A stretch of DNA of 64,000 nt from Methylotenera sp. (GTDB taxonomy: Bacteria > Pseudomonadota > Gammaproteobacteria > Burkholderiales > Methylophilaceae): the NCBI GenBank assembly GCA_014378845.1, contig JACMNB010000011.1, positions 62,001 through 126,000 on the forward strand, in the 5' to 3' direction. A program made the translations under genes and the position numbers. Under the pieces are notes generated by a model. It was given only the letters and a program-made list of their open reading frames with translations, was not told the DNA's origin and did no database searches. The stretch's first letter is position 1, and each line of letters opens with the position of its first letter. Below, piece after piece: positions 36,917-47,086 of this stretch.

Positions 36917-37761
36917 GCGGCCGCCTTGTCTTCTTTAAGCCCGGTTTTTAACCAGGCATAATCAATCGGCTTCAACTCTTTTTTGCCTTCTATATCTGGC
37001 ACGCAGGCCAACAAAGCCTTGGTGTAAGGATGCTGCGGATTATTCAACACTTGGTTACGGCTACCCGTTTCGACAATTTCGCCGCGAAACATCACAATCA
37101 CGTCGTCCGCAATATCAGCCACCACGCCAAAATCGTGTGTAATAAACAACATCGCCATGTTCATGCGGGTTTTTAACTCATCCAGCAATTTCAAAATCTG
37201 CGCTTGCACCGTCACATCTAGCGCAGTTGTTGGCTCATCGGCAATTAATAAAAGCGGCTCGCAAGCAATTGCCATCGCAATCATCACGCGTTGGCGCTGC
37301 CCGCCCGATAACTCATCAGGATAGCTATCAGCGCGCTCAGAAGGTATGCCGACTTGCGTTAGTAGCGCCGCGATTTTTGTTTTTAAGGCTGCATTTTTTA
37401 AACCTAAATGCGCTGTGAGCGATTCGCCAATTTGGTAACCCACGGTTAATACAGGATTCAACGAAGTCATCGGCTCTTGAAAAATCATACCAATTTTTGC
37501 GCCGCGAATGCGCTGTAAGGCTTTTTTATCGAGCTTTGTCAGCTCTTGGCCTTGAAAGTTAATACTGCCCTGCGCTTGCAATTGCCTAGACAATAAACCC
37601 ATTACACTGAGTGCAGTTAGACTTTTACCGCTGCCAGATTCGCCGACAATACAAGTGGTTTTGCCAGCCGATAGCTTAAACGAAATATTGCTCACTAATA
37701 GGCGATTCGGCGCATTTTTTGGCGTGACGCTTAAATTGCTTATGTTTAAAATTTCAATCAT
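36913..37761 (-). CDS. Peptide-type ABC transporter ATP-binding protein (DppD/OppD-like)
   Basis: A 282-residue ATPase with Walker A GESGSGKSLTALS, MIFQEPMTSLNPVLTVG, signature ELSGGQRQRVMIAMA, Walker B LLIADEPTTALDVTVQ and FITHDFGVVADIADD. The C-terminal HPYTKALLACVPD motif is typical of the DppD/OppD family. It starts one base inside the stop codon of hisS (TAATG), so it is coupled to the hisS operon although functionally unrelated. Insertion at this site breaks the usual hisS-yfgM adjacency. Confidence 0.88.
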   Translation of the reverse strand: MIEILNISNLSVTPKNAPNRLLVSNISFKLSAGKTTCIVGESGSGKSLTALSVMGLLSRQLQAQGSINFQGQELTKLDKKALQRIRGAKIGMIFQEPMTSLNPVLTVGYQIGESLTAHLGLKNAALKTKIAALLTQVGIPSERADSYPDELSGGQRQRVMIAMAIACEPLLLIADEPTTALDVTVQAQILKLLDELKTRMNMAMLFITHDFGVVADIADDVIVMFRGEIVETGSRNQVLNNPQHPYTKALLACVPDIEGKKELKPIDYAWLKTGLKEDKAAA

Positions 37762-39017
37762 TATGACCTCAATAATTGTGCGACGTCGGCTAGTTTACAT
37801 CTGGTTTGTTCAGTCTTTTCTAATAGCGGCTTCAATGATATTTCACCCGAAGCAACTTCATCGTCGCCCAAAATCGCCGCATAACGCGCGCCGCTTCTAT
37901 CAGCGCGTTTCATTTGACTTTTAAAGCTGCCCCCGCCTGCATTTAACACAACGCTTAGGCCAGCACTACGCAAGGTTTCTGCGCTGGTAAATGCCTGTTT
38001 TTCAGCCAATTCACCTACATTCACCAAGTAAATATCAGGAGAATGTACCGCAGTTACGCCGTATTCTTGCATTAACAAAAATACTCGCTCTAACCCAATA
38101 CCAAAGCCACAAGCGGGCGTTGGATTGCCACCTAAACGCTCTACAAGCGCATCATAGCGGCCACCCGCCGCAATGGTACCTTGTGCGCCTAGTTTAGTTG
38201 TCACCCACTCAAACACCGTGCGATTGTAATAATCTAAGCCGCGCACCAAGCGGTGATTAATTTTGTAAACAATGCCCGCATCGCCAAGCAATTGACATAG
38301 CTTTTCAAAATGCGTTCGGCTAGCCTCGTTCAAACAATCCATCAGCCGCGGCGCGGCTTCGCACATGGCTTGCATGCGCGGATTTTTTGTATCTAATATG
38401 CGCAGCGGATTGGTATGCAAACGGCGTTTTGCGTCTTCATCCAATAATTCTGCATGCTTCTCAAAGTAAGCAATTAAAGTTTTGCGATAAAGCAATCGCT
38501 CATCCGCATCGCCAACACTGTTAATTTGCAATTCAACATCCGCAATGCCTAACTCGCGCCATAATCGCGCCAGCAGTACAATCTGCTCCGCGTCCACTTC
38601 TGCAGATTCAAACCCAAACGCCTCTGCCCCAATTTGGTGAAATTGCCGTTGGCGGCCTTTTTGTACATTCTCGTGCCTAAACATCGCGCCGCTGTACCAC
38701 AAGCGTTGCGGGCCGTTGTAAGTGAGATTATTTTCAATCACCGCCCGCACGCAGCCTGCCGTGCCTTCTGGCCGCAAGGTGAGTTTGTCGCCGTTGAGCG
38801 CGTCCGTCCAAGCGTACATTTCTTTTTCAACAATATCGGTATGCTCGCCCACGCTACGCACAAATAGATCGGTGTGCTCCACAATCGGCATACGAATATT
38901 GTTATAACCGTAACTACCCAGCACACGCCTAGCAATATCTTCTAGCTTAAACCACAGCGGCGTGGCCTCTGGCAGAATATCGTAGAAGCCTTTGATGGAT
39001 TGAACCTTATTATTCAT
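37761..39017 (-). CDS. hisS: Histidyl-tRNA synthetase
   Basis: The 418-residue class II synthetase charges tRNA-His. Motif 1 lies around YNNIRMPIVEHTDLFVRSVGE, motif 2 contains RYSGAMFRHE-like WYSGAMFRHENVQKGRQRQF, and the histidine-specific signatures are LVRGLDYYNRTVFE and AAGGRYDALVERLGG. The C-terminal anticodon domain ends with KLADVAQLLRS. It is 16 bases after ispG in the conserved series. Confidence 0.96.
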   Translation of the reverse strand: MNNKVQSIKGFYDILPEATPLWFKLEDIARRVLGSYGYNNIRMPIVEHTDLFVRSVGEHTDIVEKEMYAWTDALNGDKLTLRPEGTAGCVRAVIENNLTYNGPQRLWYSGAMFRHENVQKGRQRQFHQIGAEAFGFESAEVDAEQIVLLARLWRELGIADVELQINSVGDADERLLYRKTLIAYFEKHAELLDEDAKRRLHTNPLRILDTKNPRMQAMCEAAPRLMDCLNEASRTHFEKLCQLLGDAGIVYKINHRLVRGLDYYNRTVFEWVTTKLGAQGTIAAGGRYDALVERLGGNPTPACGFGIGLERVFLLMQEYGVTAVHSPDIYLVNVGELAEKQAFTSAETLRSAGLSVVLNAGGGSFKSQMKRADRSGARYAAILGDDEVASGEISLKPLLEKTEQTRCKLADVAQLLRS

Positions 39018-39033
39018 CAGTATTTTATTTAAA

Positions 39034-40329
39034 TTAGTTAACTACTTGAATTGGAATAGTTTTTTGAACAATTGAAACGCGTAGCTTACCACCCTCAACA
39101 TAGTTTTTTTGCACGTAATCTTCCACAATCGCTTGAAACTCTTGTGCGATATTGTCACCTTTTAACGTTACGGTTTTTTCGCCATCCACAAATACTGGCG
39201 CGACTGGCGTCTCACCCGTGCCAGGCAAGCTAATGCCGATATTGGCGAGTTTTGATTCGCCTGGGCCGTTCACCACGCAGCCCATTACGGCCACGCTCAT
39301 GTCCTCTACCCCTGGATAATGTTTGCGCCACACCGGCATTTGTGTGCGCAAATAGCTTTGAATTTGCATGGCAAGTTCTTGAAAGTAAGTAGAAGTGGTG
39401 CGCCCGCAACCCGGGCAGGCGGTAACCAGCGGAGTGAATGAGCGTATGCCCATGGTTTGCAAAATTTCTTGCGCGACGATGACTTCTTTAGTGCGACTTT
39501 CATTAGGTTCTGGCGTGAGGCTAACGCGAATTGTGTCGCCAATGCCTTCTTGCAGCAATAACGCCAGCGCAGCGGTGCTGGCGACGATGCCTTTAGAACC
39601 CATGCCCGCCTCGGTTAAGCCTAAATGCAGCGGGTAATCGCAGCGTTTTGCGAGTTCGCGATAAACCTTAACCAAATCTTGCACGTTGCTCACTTTGCAT
39701 GAAATGATAATCTGATTCGGCGCTAAGCCAATATCCACGGCCTGTTGCGCGCTTTCTAGCGCAGATTGAATCAAGGCTTCGCGCATCAATTCATCGGCTG
39801 AAAGTGGATTGTCAAGCTTGCCATTGTCATCCATCATTTGCGCCATTTTGGCTTGGTCTAAACTGCCCCAATTAACGCCAATGCGCACGCATTTTTGGTA
39901 TTTAATCGCTGCTTCAATCATGTAAGCAAATTGTTCATCGCGTTTACTGCCTTTGCCCACGTTGCCGGGATTAATGCGGTATTTGGCCAGCGCTTGGGCG
40001 CAATCTGGATACGCTGCTAGTAATTTGTGACCGTTATAGTGAAAATCGCCCACTAGCGGCACGTTGCAGCCCAACGCATCTAAGCCTTTACGAATCGCGC
40101 CTACTTGCGCCGCGGCCTCGGGCGAATTGACGGTAATGCGCACCACCTCGCTGCCCGCTTGCCACAACTCATACACTTGCTCAATGGTCGACTGTGCATC
40201 AGCAGTGTCGGTATTGGTCATGCTCTGCACAACTACCGAAGCGACCGCGGAACTAGCTAAGCCATTGACACTAAGGCCCCCGCCAACAGGCACGTGACCT
40301 ATCATCACTTGAAGAGAATGTCGCCGCAT
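39034..40329 (-). CDS. ispG: 4-hydroxy-3-methylbut-2-en-1-yl diphosphate synthase
   Basis: A 431-residue [4Fe-4S] enzyme of the MEP isoprenoid pathway that converts the cyclic diphosphate MEcPP to HMBPP. The TIM-barrel start [15 protein letters not shown], the segment [15 protein letters not shown] [11 protein letters not shown], and the cluster cysteines in [14 protein letters not shown] with [10 protein letters not shown] are all present. Length is in the range for betaproteobacteria, which carry a small insert. It follows rodZ by five bases. Confidence 0.96.
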   Translation of the reverse strand: MRRHSLQVMIGHVPVGGGLSVNGLASSAVASVVVQSMTNTDTADAQSTIEQVYELWQAGSEVVRITVNSPEAAAQVGAIRKGLDALGCNVPLVGDFHYNGHKLLAAYPDCAQALAKYRINPGNVGKGSKRDEQFAYMIEAAIKYQKCVRIGVNWGSLDQAKMAQMMDDNGKLDNPLSADELMREALIQSALESAQQAVDIGLAPNQIIISCKVSNVQDLVKVYRELAKRCDYPLHLGLTEAGMGSKGIVASTAALALLLQEGIGDTIRVSLTPEPNESRTKEVIVAQEILQTMGIRSFTPLVTACPGCGRTTSTYFQELAMQIQSYLRTQMPVWRKHYPGVEDMSVAVMGCVVNGPGESKLANIGISLPGTGETPVAPVFVDGEKTVTLKGDNIAQEFQAIVEDYVQKNYVEGGKLRVSIVQKTIPIQVVN

Positions 40330-40334
40330 CAGTG

Positions 40335-41534
40335 TTAATTATTAAGCAAGATATGTGCAACATTATTACGTGAATGTGGCGCTAACTCTACAGGCTTGCC
40401 GTTCATACTCATGCTGGTGCCACCTGCATTGCCAACCGTTACATTAACGGGTGGTTTTACATCAATGCTTTCGCGGCTACCCGCAAATATTACTTTACTG
40501 TAAATTTTACGGCCATTCACATCCACCACATTCACCCACGTTTCTTGGCTGGCGTTAAACTCTAATTTGGCCACTCCTTTTGGCAAAGCTGTAGAAAGCG
40601 GCTCAGCTGCATTAGCAACAACAGCAGCAAAATCTGCAGGCGCGCTCAGCGTTGTACTTGCGGTTAATTGTGAGTTTGGCAATTGCGTAGCTGGTTGTTT
40701 CATTGGCAAGTTTGTGTCAGTCGTAACTACGCTAGATACAACCGCCGGTGCAGCAGTAGGGTTGGCTGCTGCAGGTACGGCCTGAGTTGAAGCTGGCAAA
40801 CCGGCTGGCACACTGGCTGGTAAACTGACTGGTAAGCTCGTGGCAGGCAGAGTGGAAGTTGATGTGGGTACATCAGTTGCTGGGGGCTCAGCTGCGCGTT
40901 CTGCTGCTGGCAGCGCAACTTCTGGCAACATCGCGCCAGTGGTTACGCCTGTTGCATTATCGCCCACAGTGTTTTGATTGGTAACATTTCCGTCCACTGG
41001 ATTGGCATTTGCTTTTGCACTTGGCTGCGAAGGACTAGGTTTTGCAACATAATGTTGGTAAAAAAGCCAAACTGCCACACCTAATAACAAGGCGAGCGCC
41101 GCCAGCGCGTAACGACCCGATTTAGATTTTTCTTGATGCGACATTCTCATGCCATTAGGTGGCTTAACGGCCATTTGATAAGGCACAGCCGTTGGCACAA
41201 TCTTCACATAGGCATCCAACAAAGGCTGTGCGTCTAATTTAAGCAGCTTGGCATAATTGCGAATAAAACCGCGCACAATGGTCTGCTCGGGCAAGGCCGC
41301 AAAATGATCGGTTTCAATTGCCTCAATTTGTTTGGGGCTTAATCTCAGTCGACTTGCAATTTCATGCACCGATAAACCTTGATTTTCACGCGCCTCGCGT
41401 AGCGCGCCGCCACATTTAGAACTAAGACTGGCTTCACCTGTGGGCTGATAGGCCTGCAAATCATTGGGTAGATTGTGATCGTTTTGCGCTGCCAAATTAG
41501 CTTGCTCGAACTCGTCTTTTGATTGTCGTGCCAT
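40335..41534 (-). CDS. rodZ: Cytoskeletal protein RodZ-like, HTH and DUF4115 domains
   Basis: A 399-residue bitopic protein. A cytosolic helix-turn-helix of Xre type spans about residues 43-107 ([38 protein letters not shown]), with a membrane segment at about 141-163 ([20 protein letters not shown]). A long periplasmic Ala/Pro/Thr-rich spacer and the C-terminal DUF4115 domain ([20 protein letters not shown]) follow. RodZ links MreB filaments to the membrane and controls cell shape. A run of [17 protein letters not shown] repeats lies in the spacer. Confidence 0.9.
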   Translation of the reverse strand: MARQSKDEFEQANLAAQNDHNLPNDLQAYQPTGEASLSSKCGGALREARENQGLSVHEIASRLRLSPKQIEAIETDHFAALPEQTIVRGFIRNYAKLLKLDAQPLLDAYVKIVPTAVPYQMAVKPPNGMRMSHQEKSKSGRYALAALALLLGVAVWLFYQHYVAKPSPSQPSAKANANPVDGNVTNQNTVGDNATGVTTGAMLPEVALPAAERAAEPPATDVPTSTSTLPATSLPVSLPASVPAGLPASTQAVPAAANPTAAPAVVSSVVTTDTNLPMKQPATQLPNSQLTASTTLSAPADFAAVVANAAEPLSTALPKGVAKLEFNASQETWVNVVDVNGRKIYSKVIFAGSRESIDVKPPVNVTVGNAGGTSMSMNGKPVELAPHSRNNVAHILLNN

Positions 41535-41593
41535 TATCTCGCCTCATCATATTCAATTTGTTTCTGCATCACTATTAATAAACCCTATCAGCA

Positions 41594-42376
41594 TCATTTT
41601 TGACCGCTTAATAACTGGCCTGTTTGCTCGGCGTTTGGATACTGCCGGCGCAACTCTAAAGCATAACTAGCTTCTGCATCTTTATCACCTATTGAGCGCG
41701 CAATTTTGATGCCCAGCCATAATGTTTCAGGCGCAGGCGATGCTATTAAAGCATTTTGCAAGGTTTTTTGCGCCAACGTTGCTTCGCCGCGTTTAAATTG
41801 AATCTCGGCCAAGGCTTGGGCGGCAGAATGTGTTAACGGCTCTATTTGCAGCGCTTTATTCAGATAAATTTCTGCATTTTTAGTGTCATTTTTGCGTATA
41901 GAACAAATGCCCGCGTTGGCATAAGCCAAGTTGGGCGTGGCATACAAGGGGTTTTTAACCGCTTCTAAAAATTGCGGAATCGATTCATCATAACGCTTAT
42001 GCGTACACAAAAAACTGCCATAATTATTATGCGATTCTGAGCTATTGGGTTGTACTTGAATGGCTTTTTTAAAATTAGCATCGGCTTTTGCATCCTCGCC
42101 CAAAGCCGCAAAAACCAATCCTAAGCCGTTATAAGCTTGCCCATAATTCGGGTCAATTTCTGCCGCGCGGGCAAACTCATCAAGCGCAATTTCTAATTTA
42201 TGTTGCTGATAATAGGCAGCGCCCAAATCGGTGTGAGCGCGGGCGCGGGCAGCCAATTCAGTCTCGCGATACACGCTGCCACCAGCACTATTATTGGTAG
42301 TCGGCAAGGTATCACAGGCGCTTAACAAAATGCAAATCGCAGCCAACATGCCAATTTTTATAAAGCCAAATGTCAT
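41594..42376 (-). CDS. pilW: Type IV pilus biogenesis/stability lipoprotein PilW (PilF)
   Basis: A 260-residue outer membrane lipoprotein with a lipobox (CILLSAC). TPR units include [40 protein letters not shown] and [20 protein letters not shown]. PilW/PilF helps assemble the PilQ secretin of type IV pili. The gene overlaps rlmN by four bases and precedes rodZ, the usual order. Confidence 0.9.
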   Translation of the reverse strand: MTFGFIKIGMLAAICILLSACDTLPTTNNSAGGSVYRETELAARARAHTDLGAAYYQQHKLEIALDEFARAAEIDPNYGQAYNGLGLVFAALGEDAKADANFKKAIQVQPNSSESHNNYGSFLCTHKRYDESIPQFLEAVKNPLYATPNLAYANAGICSIRKNDTKNAEIYLNKALQIEPLTHSAAQALAEIQFKRGEATLAQKTLQNALIASPAPETLWLGIKIARSIGDKDAEASYALELRRQYPNAEQTGQLLSGQK

Positions 42377-43494
42377 GCAATCGCCTCAATTTTAACCGTA
42401 CGCTTAGTTTTATCTAACACTTTACCCGCTAATTGCCCACAAGCGGCGTCAATGTCATCACCGCGCGTTTTTCGCACCGTAACAATATAGCCCGCTTGCA
42501 TCAAAATATCACGAAACACACGAATATGGCTAGCTTTTGAAGTCTGGTAGCCACTATTAGGGAAAGGGTTAAACGGAATCAAATTAAGCTTGCAAGGCAC
42601 GTGTTTAATCACTTGCAACAGCTCATGCGCATGCTCAACTGTATCGTTAATGCCATCCAACATCACATATTCAAACGTGACAAAATCGCGCGGCGCTTTT
42701 TCTAAATAACGGTTGCATGCCGCCATTAACTCTGCAATTGGATACTTTTTATTAATTGGCACGAGAACGTCCCGCAGCGCGTCGTTAGGCGCATGCAGGC
42801 TTACTGCCAGCGCCACTGGACAATCTTCTTTTAGCTTATCCATCGCAGGCACGATGCCAGAAGTTGAAAGCGTGACGCGGCGGCGGCTCAATCCATATGC
42901 GCTGTCATCCAACATAATTTGCATGGCCGTCACGACGTTATCATAATTGGTTAGCGGCTCGCCCATGCCCATCATCACCACGTTTGAGATAATGCGATCA
43001 TTGGCCGATAGTAAATCATACCCTGCCTCACCGCGCAGTGATTTATTGGCAATCGCCAATTGGCCGATAATTTCTGCCACGCTTAGATTGCGATTAAACC
43101 CTTGCGCGCCCGTGCTGCAAAAAGTGCAGGCTAGCGCACAACCCACTTGGCTAGAAATACACAGCGTTCCGCGATCATCTTCAGGAATAAATACCGTCTC
43201 AATACTATTGGCTGCGCCGTATTTGTCGTCTGTGACTTTATTATTCACGTCGATCAACCATTTACGTGTGCCATCGTTTGAGATTTGCTCTAACTGCACA
43301 TTTGGTAACGTAATTTCAGCTTCCACTGCCAATTTCTCGCGCAAACTTTTGGCGATGTCGGTCATCTGCGTAAAATCATGCACGCCAAAATGGTGCATCC
43401 AACGCATCAATTGCTTGGCGCGAAAAGGTTTTTCGCCGATACTTGCAAAGTAGTCTGCGAGTTGTGGTTGATTGAAATTGAGTAAATTAATCAA
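42373..43494 (-). CDS. rlmN: Dual-specificity RNA methyltransferase RlmN
   Basis: A 373-residue radical SAM enzyme that methylates C2 of A2503 in 23S rRNA and A37 in certain tRNAs. It has an N-terminal domain with [14 protein letters not shown], the cluster motif [11 protein letters not shown], then [15 protein letters not shown] and [10 protein letters not shown]. The resolving cysteine is near AACGQL at the C-terminus. A TTG at 43494 is preferred as start, since AAGG lies about nine bases upstream and the product begins MINLLNFNQ as in relatives; another TTG at 43512 is possible. Confidence 0.94.
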   Translation of the reverse strand: MINLLNFNQPQLADYFASIGEKPFRAKQLMRWMHHFGVHDFTQMTDIAKSLREKLAVEAEITLPNVQLEQISNDGTRKWLIDVNNKVTDDKYGAANSIETVFIPEDDRGTLCISSQVGCALACTFCSTGAQGFNRNLSVAEIIGQLAIANKSLRGEAGYDLLSANDRIISNVVMMGMGEPLTNYDNVVTAMQIMLDDSAYGLSRRRVTLSTSGIVPAMDKLKEDCPVALAVSLHAPNDALRDVLVPINKKYPIAELMAACNRYLEKAPRDFVTFEYVMLDGINDTVEHAHELLQVIKHVPCKLNLIPFNPFPNSGYQTSKASHIRVFRDILMQAGYIVTVRKTRGDDIDAACGQLAGKVLDKTKRTVKIEAIA

Positions 43495-43556
43495 TATGTT
43501 AAGCCTTAACAAACCTTCGCTCGCAAGCGAGGCAGCGCCTTAATAAACGCACATTG

Positions 43557-43582
43557 CCCATCTCCCGCTTGCGGGCGAGGGG
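43557..43582. repeat. CTCCCGCTTGCGGGCGAGG repeat copy
   Basis: A single short palindrome of the CTCTCCCGC family in the rlmN-ndk gap, next to the palindromic repeat at 43621-43713. Both may give hairpins in the ndk transcript. Confidence 0.65.
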
Positions 43583-43620
43583 CTAAAACGAACCAACTTT
43601 AAATCTAAACCCTCTTAACC

Positions 43621-43713
43621 TGTCATCCTGAGTGAAATGAAGGATCCATGCAACATTTCAAACATCAAACAAACTGGATTCTTCGCCAAGAAAAACTTGG
43701 CTCAGAATGACGG
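43621..43713. repeat. GTCATCCTGAG...CTCAGAATGAC palindromic repeat
   Basis: Arms TGTCATCCTGAGTGAAATGA and CTTGGCTCAGAATGACGG surround GGATCC/GGATTC-containing spacer sequence. It belongs to the family at 27066, 29044 and 51697 and lies just downstream of ndk. Confidence 0.75.
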
Positions 43714-43750
43714 AATATAGGTATTTTTTAGTTTAATTTCAGCTTATTAA

Positions 43751-44155
43751 TTAGCCGAAAAAATATTTGATTTCAATCGCCGCATTCTCTGCTGAATCCG
43801 AACCATGTACCGCATTCGCATCAATGCTCTCAGCAAAATCGGCACGAATCGTACCAGCAGCCGCGTCTTTAGGGTTAGTTGCGCCCATTAAATCACGGTG
43901 CTTCAACACAGCATTATCGCCTTCCAGTGCAGTAATCATCACAGGGCCAGAAATCATAAATTTAACTAAATCGTTAAAAAACGGACGCGCTGCATGCACC
44001 GCGTAAAAGCCTTCGGCCTCAGCTTGTGTCAAGTGCGTCATTTTTGCCGCCACAATTTTTAAACCCGCGTTTTCAAAGCGCGTATAAATTTGACCAATCA
44101 CGTTTTTTGCCACTGCGTCTGGTTTGATAATGCTAAGGGTGCGTTCTACTGCCAT
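43751..44155 (-). CDS. ndk: Nucleoside diphosphate kinase
   Basis: The 134-residue enzyme equilibrates nucleoside di- and triphosphates. The N-terminus [20 protein letters not shown] and the active-site histidine segment [12 protein letters not shown] are typical. The ATG at 44155 is chosen because GGAG stands eight bases before it; a GTG four codons upstream is also in frame. It heads the ndk-rlmN-pilW-rodZ-ispG-hisS series, but about 240 bases filled with repeats separate it from rlmN. Confidence 0.95.
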   Translation of the reverse strand: MAVERTLSIIKPDAVAKNVIGQIYTRFENAGLKIVAAKMTHLTQAEAEGFYAVHAARPFFNDLVKFMISGPVMITALEGDNAVLKHRDLMGATNPKDAAAGTIRADFAESIDANAVHGSDSAENAAIEIKYFFG

Positions 44156-44273
44156 TTGAAACTCCACTTGAATTTAAAAAATATAATAATTAAAAGAACA
44201 ACTTACGTAAAAAAGCGATTTTAACATTTTTGAGGGGATTGATAAACCACAAAATTGTGGCTTTTTGTAAACT

Positions 44274-44983
44274 TCAAATTAGCCTACGATTGTTGATTTT
44301 CATTGTGTTTCTACAATTTGGGTAGTTAGTACAACCCCAGAAATTAGGATTTCCGTTTCTAAAAATCATTTTTGCTCCACATCCAGCGCAACTAGGAATG
44401 GTGTAATCTCCAACAGTAGCAAGATTGAATAATTTTTTTTTTGTTCTTCGCTTAATTTATTAATTTTTCCTATTAATTCAACGCCTGTTATTAATGTTAA
44501 ATTTTTATCAACCGCGAATTTCTTTGCATCTTTTGAAAAATCATTGCTTGTCATAAAAAAAGCTTTTCGAACCTTTTCACTCATCATTACACCATAAAGC
44601 TCCCTCACCTGCGCCACACCAACCAAGCCGTCAGGCCAAGCCTTACATTGCACAATTCCAACTTTATGGTTCAAGCCTTTCCAAAAAAGATGAATATCGA
44701 TACCGCCGTCAGCACCAAAGTTTTGAGTTTTAGGCAAAAAACCAATTTCTTTAAAGTATGCAGCACAAAGTTCCTCGAATCTTCGCCATTCAATTTTTTT
44801 GAGTAATTCTATATTTAAATCTTTTAGATTATATTCAAGCTTACTCGAGTGATTGAGAGTTGAAGTTTCAAGCTGTTTTTTAGAAATACTTTCTTGCCAA
44901 TCAAATTTTTTGGGTTTTTTAGGCTTGCTATTTACAAGTAGAGCAATTGCAATAAAAGTACCTGAAACCAATAATATGTCCAT
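44274..44983 (-). pseudogene. Mrr-like restriction endonuclease gene split by an A10 frameshift
   Basis: The first frame (44366-44983, 205 codons) encodes an N-terminal membrane segment (ILLVSGTFIAIALLV), a charged stretch and a PD-(D/E)XK nuclease domain: FEELCAAYFKEIGF, QNFGADGGIDIHLF and VQCKAW, with catalytic Asp and Gln-x-Lys. After EEQ it enters a run of ten A (44433-44442) and ends soon after. Reading one A fewer continues as KKLFNLATVGDYTIPSCAGC, then a topoisomerase-type zinc finger with FWGCTNYPNCRNTMKI and a stop at 44274. The complete protein would have about 235 residues. The family is membrane-associated Mrr-type DNA-binding/nuclease proteins. Sequencing error, slippage or true inactivation are all possible. 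Confidence 0.8.
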
Positions 44984-45018
44984 AATTTTTTTAAATATTT
45001 CTATTATAGATTAGCTAC

Positions 45019-45456
45019 TTAACTTGATTCTTTACCCAAATCAAAAATATGCACCGACAGCGAAATTTCGCGCAAAAAGCACCCCAAGCCAATAATTAGG
45101 CTGGTCATGGCTACAATAAACAAGATGGAAACGATGCGCGAGGGGTCAATATTAGCCACCGCGCCCATAAATAACGCGCCGATAACGATGGCTACAAACA
45201 AGGCCGATGCGGTGCAAAGCGTAATCGCCCAATGCACCCAATGCGCCCGCACAGTTAGAATGGTGAGCTCGCGCGCTTGGGCGGCTGGCAGCGTTTCGCG
45301 CGTTTCAGATAATGCTCTAAATCTGTCCACCAAGCGCCCTAACCTGCCCGTGAGTACGCTTAAAATTGCGCCAATACCTGTAAGCAAGAATACGGGCGCA
45401 ACCGCCATTTGTATGACGTGGGCAACGGTGGTTAAATTTTCGGCGACGATTTGCAT
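45019..45456 (-). CDS. DUF2721 family membrane protein
   Basis: A 145-residue inner membrane protein with three or four hydrophobic segments: IQMAVAPVFLLTGIGAILSVL, WVHWAITLCTASALFVAIVIGALFMG and IVSILFIVAMTSLIIGLGCFL. It has the conserved GRLGRLVDRFRAL stretch typical of DUF2721. Function is unknown. It is divergent from fhcB with about 120 bases between starts. Confidence 0.8.
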   Translation of the reverse strand: MQIVAENLTTVAHVIQMAVAPVFLLTGIGAILSVLTGRLGRLVDRFRALSETRETLPAAQARELTILTVRAHWVHWAITLCTASALFVAIVIGALFMGAVANIDPSRIVSILFIVAMTSLIIGLGCFLREISLSVHIFDLGKESS

Positions 45457-45578
45457 GTTTGGCTTTAGATTTTTATTGGATGTTTAGATTGTAGCGGCAA
45501 TGGATGTTAATTTAAAGACAGAAAATCAAAAGCACCGAATCAAACCATAAGTAGCGCGAATTGTGGCAAAATTGCAGC

Positions 45579-46958
45579 ATGAAAGTTGCAAGCCACAAAA
45601 TTAACTGCATAACCGCCACATGCCCCGCCTGCGGCTTGCTGTGCGACGATATTGCACTTGAAAATAACAACAATAAAATCAAGGTGTTGACTAAAGGTTG
45701 CGAAAAAGCAGTGAGTTTTTTTGAGCAGCCTGTGGGCGATACAACACCCTTAATTAACGGCAAACCAGCGACACTGCAACAAGCCATTGCGCATGCAGCA
45801 AAATTAATCAAAACCAGCCAGCAGCCTTTATTTGCAGGCTTAAGCACCGACGTGCAAGGCTTTCGCGCCATTTACAATCTCGCGCAAAAAACCAACGCGA
45901 GCATGCAACATATGAATGCGCAAAGCATGACGCGCAATCTGAAAGTGCTGCAAAGTAGCGGCTGGCAGACGACAACGCTGACCGAAGTGAAAAATCGCGC
46001 CGACTTGATTGTATGCATTGGCACGGATGTTGTGTCGCATAATCCACGCTTTTTTGAGCGTTTTGTGTGGGCAGAAACTGCCTTGTTTACCGAGCCGCAT
46101 CGCAGGCAAATTATTTACATTGGCGACAAATATTTAAAAACCAAACACGGCCAGCAACCGCATGGATACTCAGCCGAGCACATTCAATGCACAAATGAAG
46201 ATTTGCCTGAAATACTGGCGGTTTTAAATGCCTTAGTGCTAAATAAACCGATTAAAGCCAAGCAGGTTTGCGGCGTAGCTATAGACCAGTTACAAGAGCT
46301 GGCTGACGACCTAAAAGATGCGCAATATGCCGTGCTGGCTTGGCTGGCGGCTGATTTAGATTTTGCACATGCCGAGCTGGCCATTGGCCAAATCACGCAA
46401 ATGGTCAGCACGCTTAACTTGAATTCGCGCGCCGCTGGCTTACCACTTGGCGGCTCGGACGGTGACACTAGCGCGAATAATGCTAACACTTGGTTAAGCG
46501 GATTGACTTTGAATGATGAAGTGATCGAGCATGATTTGATGGTTTGGGTGAATAGTTTTGGCTCAGAAAAATCACCAAAAATTTCAGAAAAGCCATTGAT
46601 TGTTATTGGAAATAATTCCGCCCCTCTCCCGCGTTCGCGCGTACCCTCTCCCGCTTACGGGCGAGGGTTATTAATGAATGATAAGGGGCAGGGTCAAACT
46701 ACCAGCGCACCACAATCGCAAGATTCCCCGCAAACCCCAGTTATTAGCCCCTCGCCCGTAAGCGGGAGAGGGGTTGGGGAGAGGAGCGATGCTGCCCAAA
46801 TACCTGAAGTATTCATCCCAATCGCCACGCCTGGCCTGGATTGCAGCGGTACGCTGTTCCGTATCGATTCATCAGTTGTTTTGCCTTTAATGCGCGTTCG
46901 CGAGAATGCTTTGCCGACTTTGAGTGAAGTCGTAAACCGAATTGAGGCGCTACTATGA
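45579..46958 (+). CDS. fhcB: Formyltransferase/hydrolase complex subunit FhcB (FmdB/FwdB-like)
   Basis: A 459-residue subunit related to the molybdopterin-type subunit B of formylmethanofuran dehydrogenase. In methylotrophs FhcB is part of the hydrolytic Fhc complex that releases formate from formyl-methylofuran. CPACGLLCDDI near the N-terminus and IPIATPGLDCSGTLFRIDSS near the C-terminus are family signatures. Residues about 345-407 (SAPLPRSRVPSPAYGRGLL to PVISPSPVSGRGVGERSD) are not family sequence; they are two oppositely oriented copies of the CTCTCCCGC repeat and spacer, inserted in frame. The ATG at 45579 gives the usual N-terminus; a TTG six codons earlier is open. fhcA follows after a palindromic repeat. 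Confidence 0.88.
   Translation: MKVASHKINCITATCPACGLLCDDIALENNNNKIKVLTKGCEKAVSFFEQPVGDTTPLINGKPATLQQAIAHAAKLIKTSQQPLFAGLSTDVQGFRAIYNLAQKTNASMQHMNAQSMTRNLKVLQSSGWQTTTLTEVKNRADLIVCIGTDVVSHNPRFFERFVWAETALFTEPHRRQIIYIGDKYLKTKHGQQPHGYSAEHIQCTNEDLPEILAVLNALVLNKPIKAKQVCGVAIDQLQELADDLKDAQYAVLAWLAADLDFAHAELAIGQITQMVSTLNLNSRAAGLPLGGSDGDTSANNANTWLSGLTLNDEVIEHDLMVWVNSFGSEKSPKISEKPLIVIGNNSAPLPRSRVPSPAYGRGLLMNDKGQGQTTSAPQSQDSPQTPVISPSPVSGRGVGERSDAAQIPEVFIPIATPGLDCSGTLFRIDSSVVLPLMRVRENALPTLSEVVNRIEALL
46620..46784. repeat. Pair of CTCTCCCGC repeats inserted in frame in fhcB
   Basis: Copy one, CCCCTCTCCCGCGTTCGCGC and on to TACGGGCGAGGG (46620-46668), and copy two in inverse orientation, GCCCCTCGCCCGTAAGCGGG and on to GGGGAGAGG (46747-46784), frame an 80-base spacer. 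The reading frame is open throughout. Confidence 0.8.
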
Positions 46959-46978
46959 AGCTAGCTTTCACCCTCTGC

Positions 46979-47060
46979 CGTCATTCCCGCGAAAACGGGA
47001 ATCCATTTTTGTCACAACCTTCTAAAGCCTCACTAGATCCCCGCTTTCGCGAGAATGACG
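46979..47060. repeat. CATTCCCGCG...CGCGAGAATGAC palindromic repeat
   Basis: Arms CGTCATTCCCGCGAAAACGG and CCGCTTTCGCGAGAATGACG lie in the 128-base gap between fhcB and fhcA. Same family as 4161-4262 and 50860-50952; it could form a hairpin in the fhc transcript and influence the level of downstream genes. Confidence 0.75.
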
Positions 47061-47086
47061 GATGTGGAAGTTTTTGGTATTAGCAA

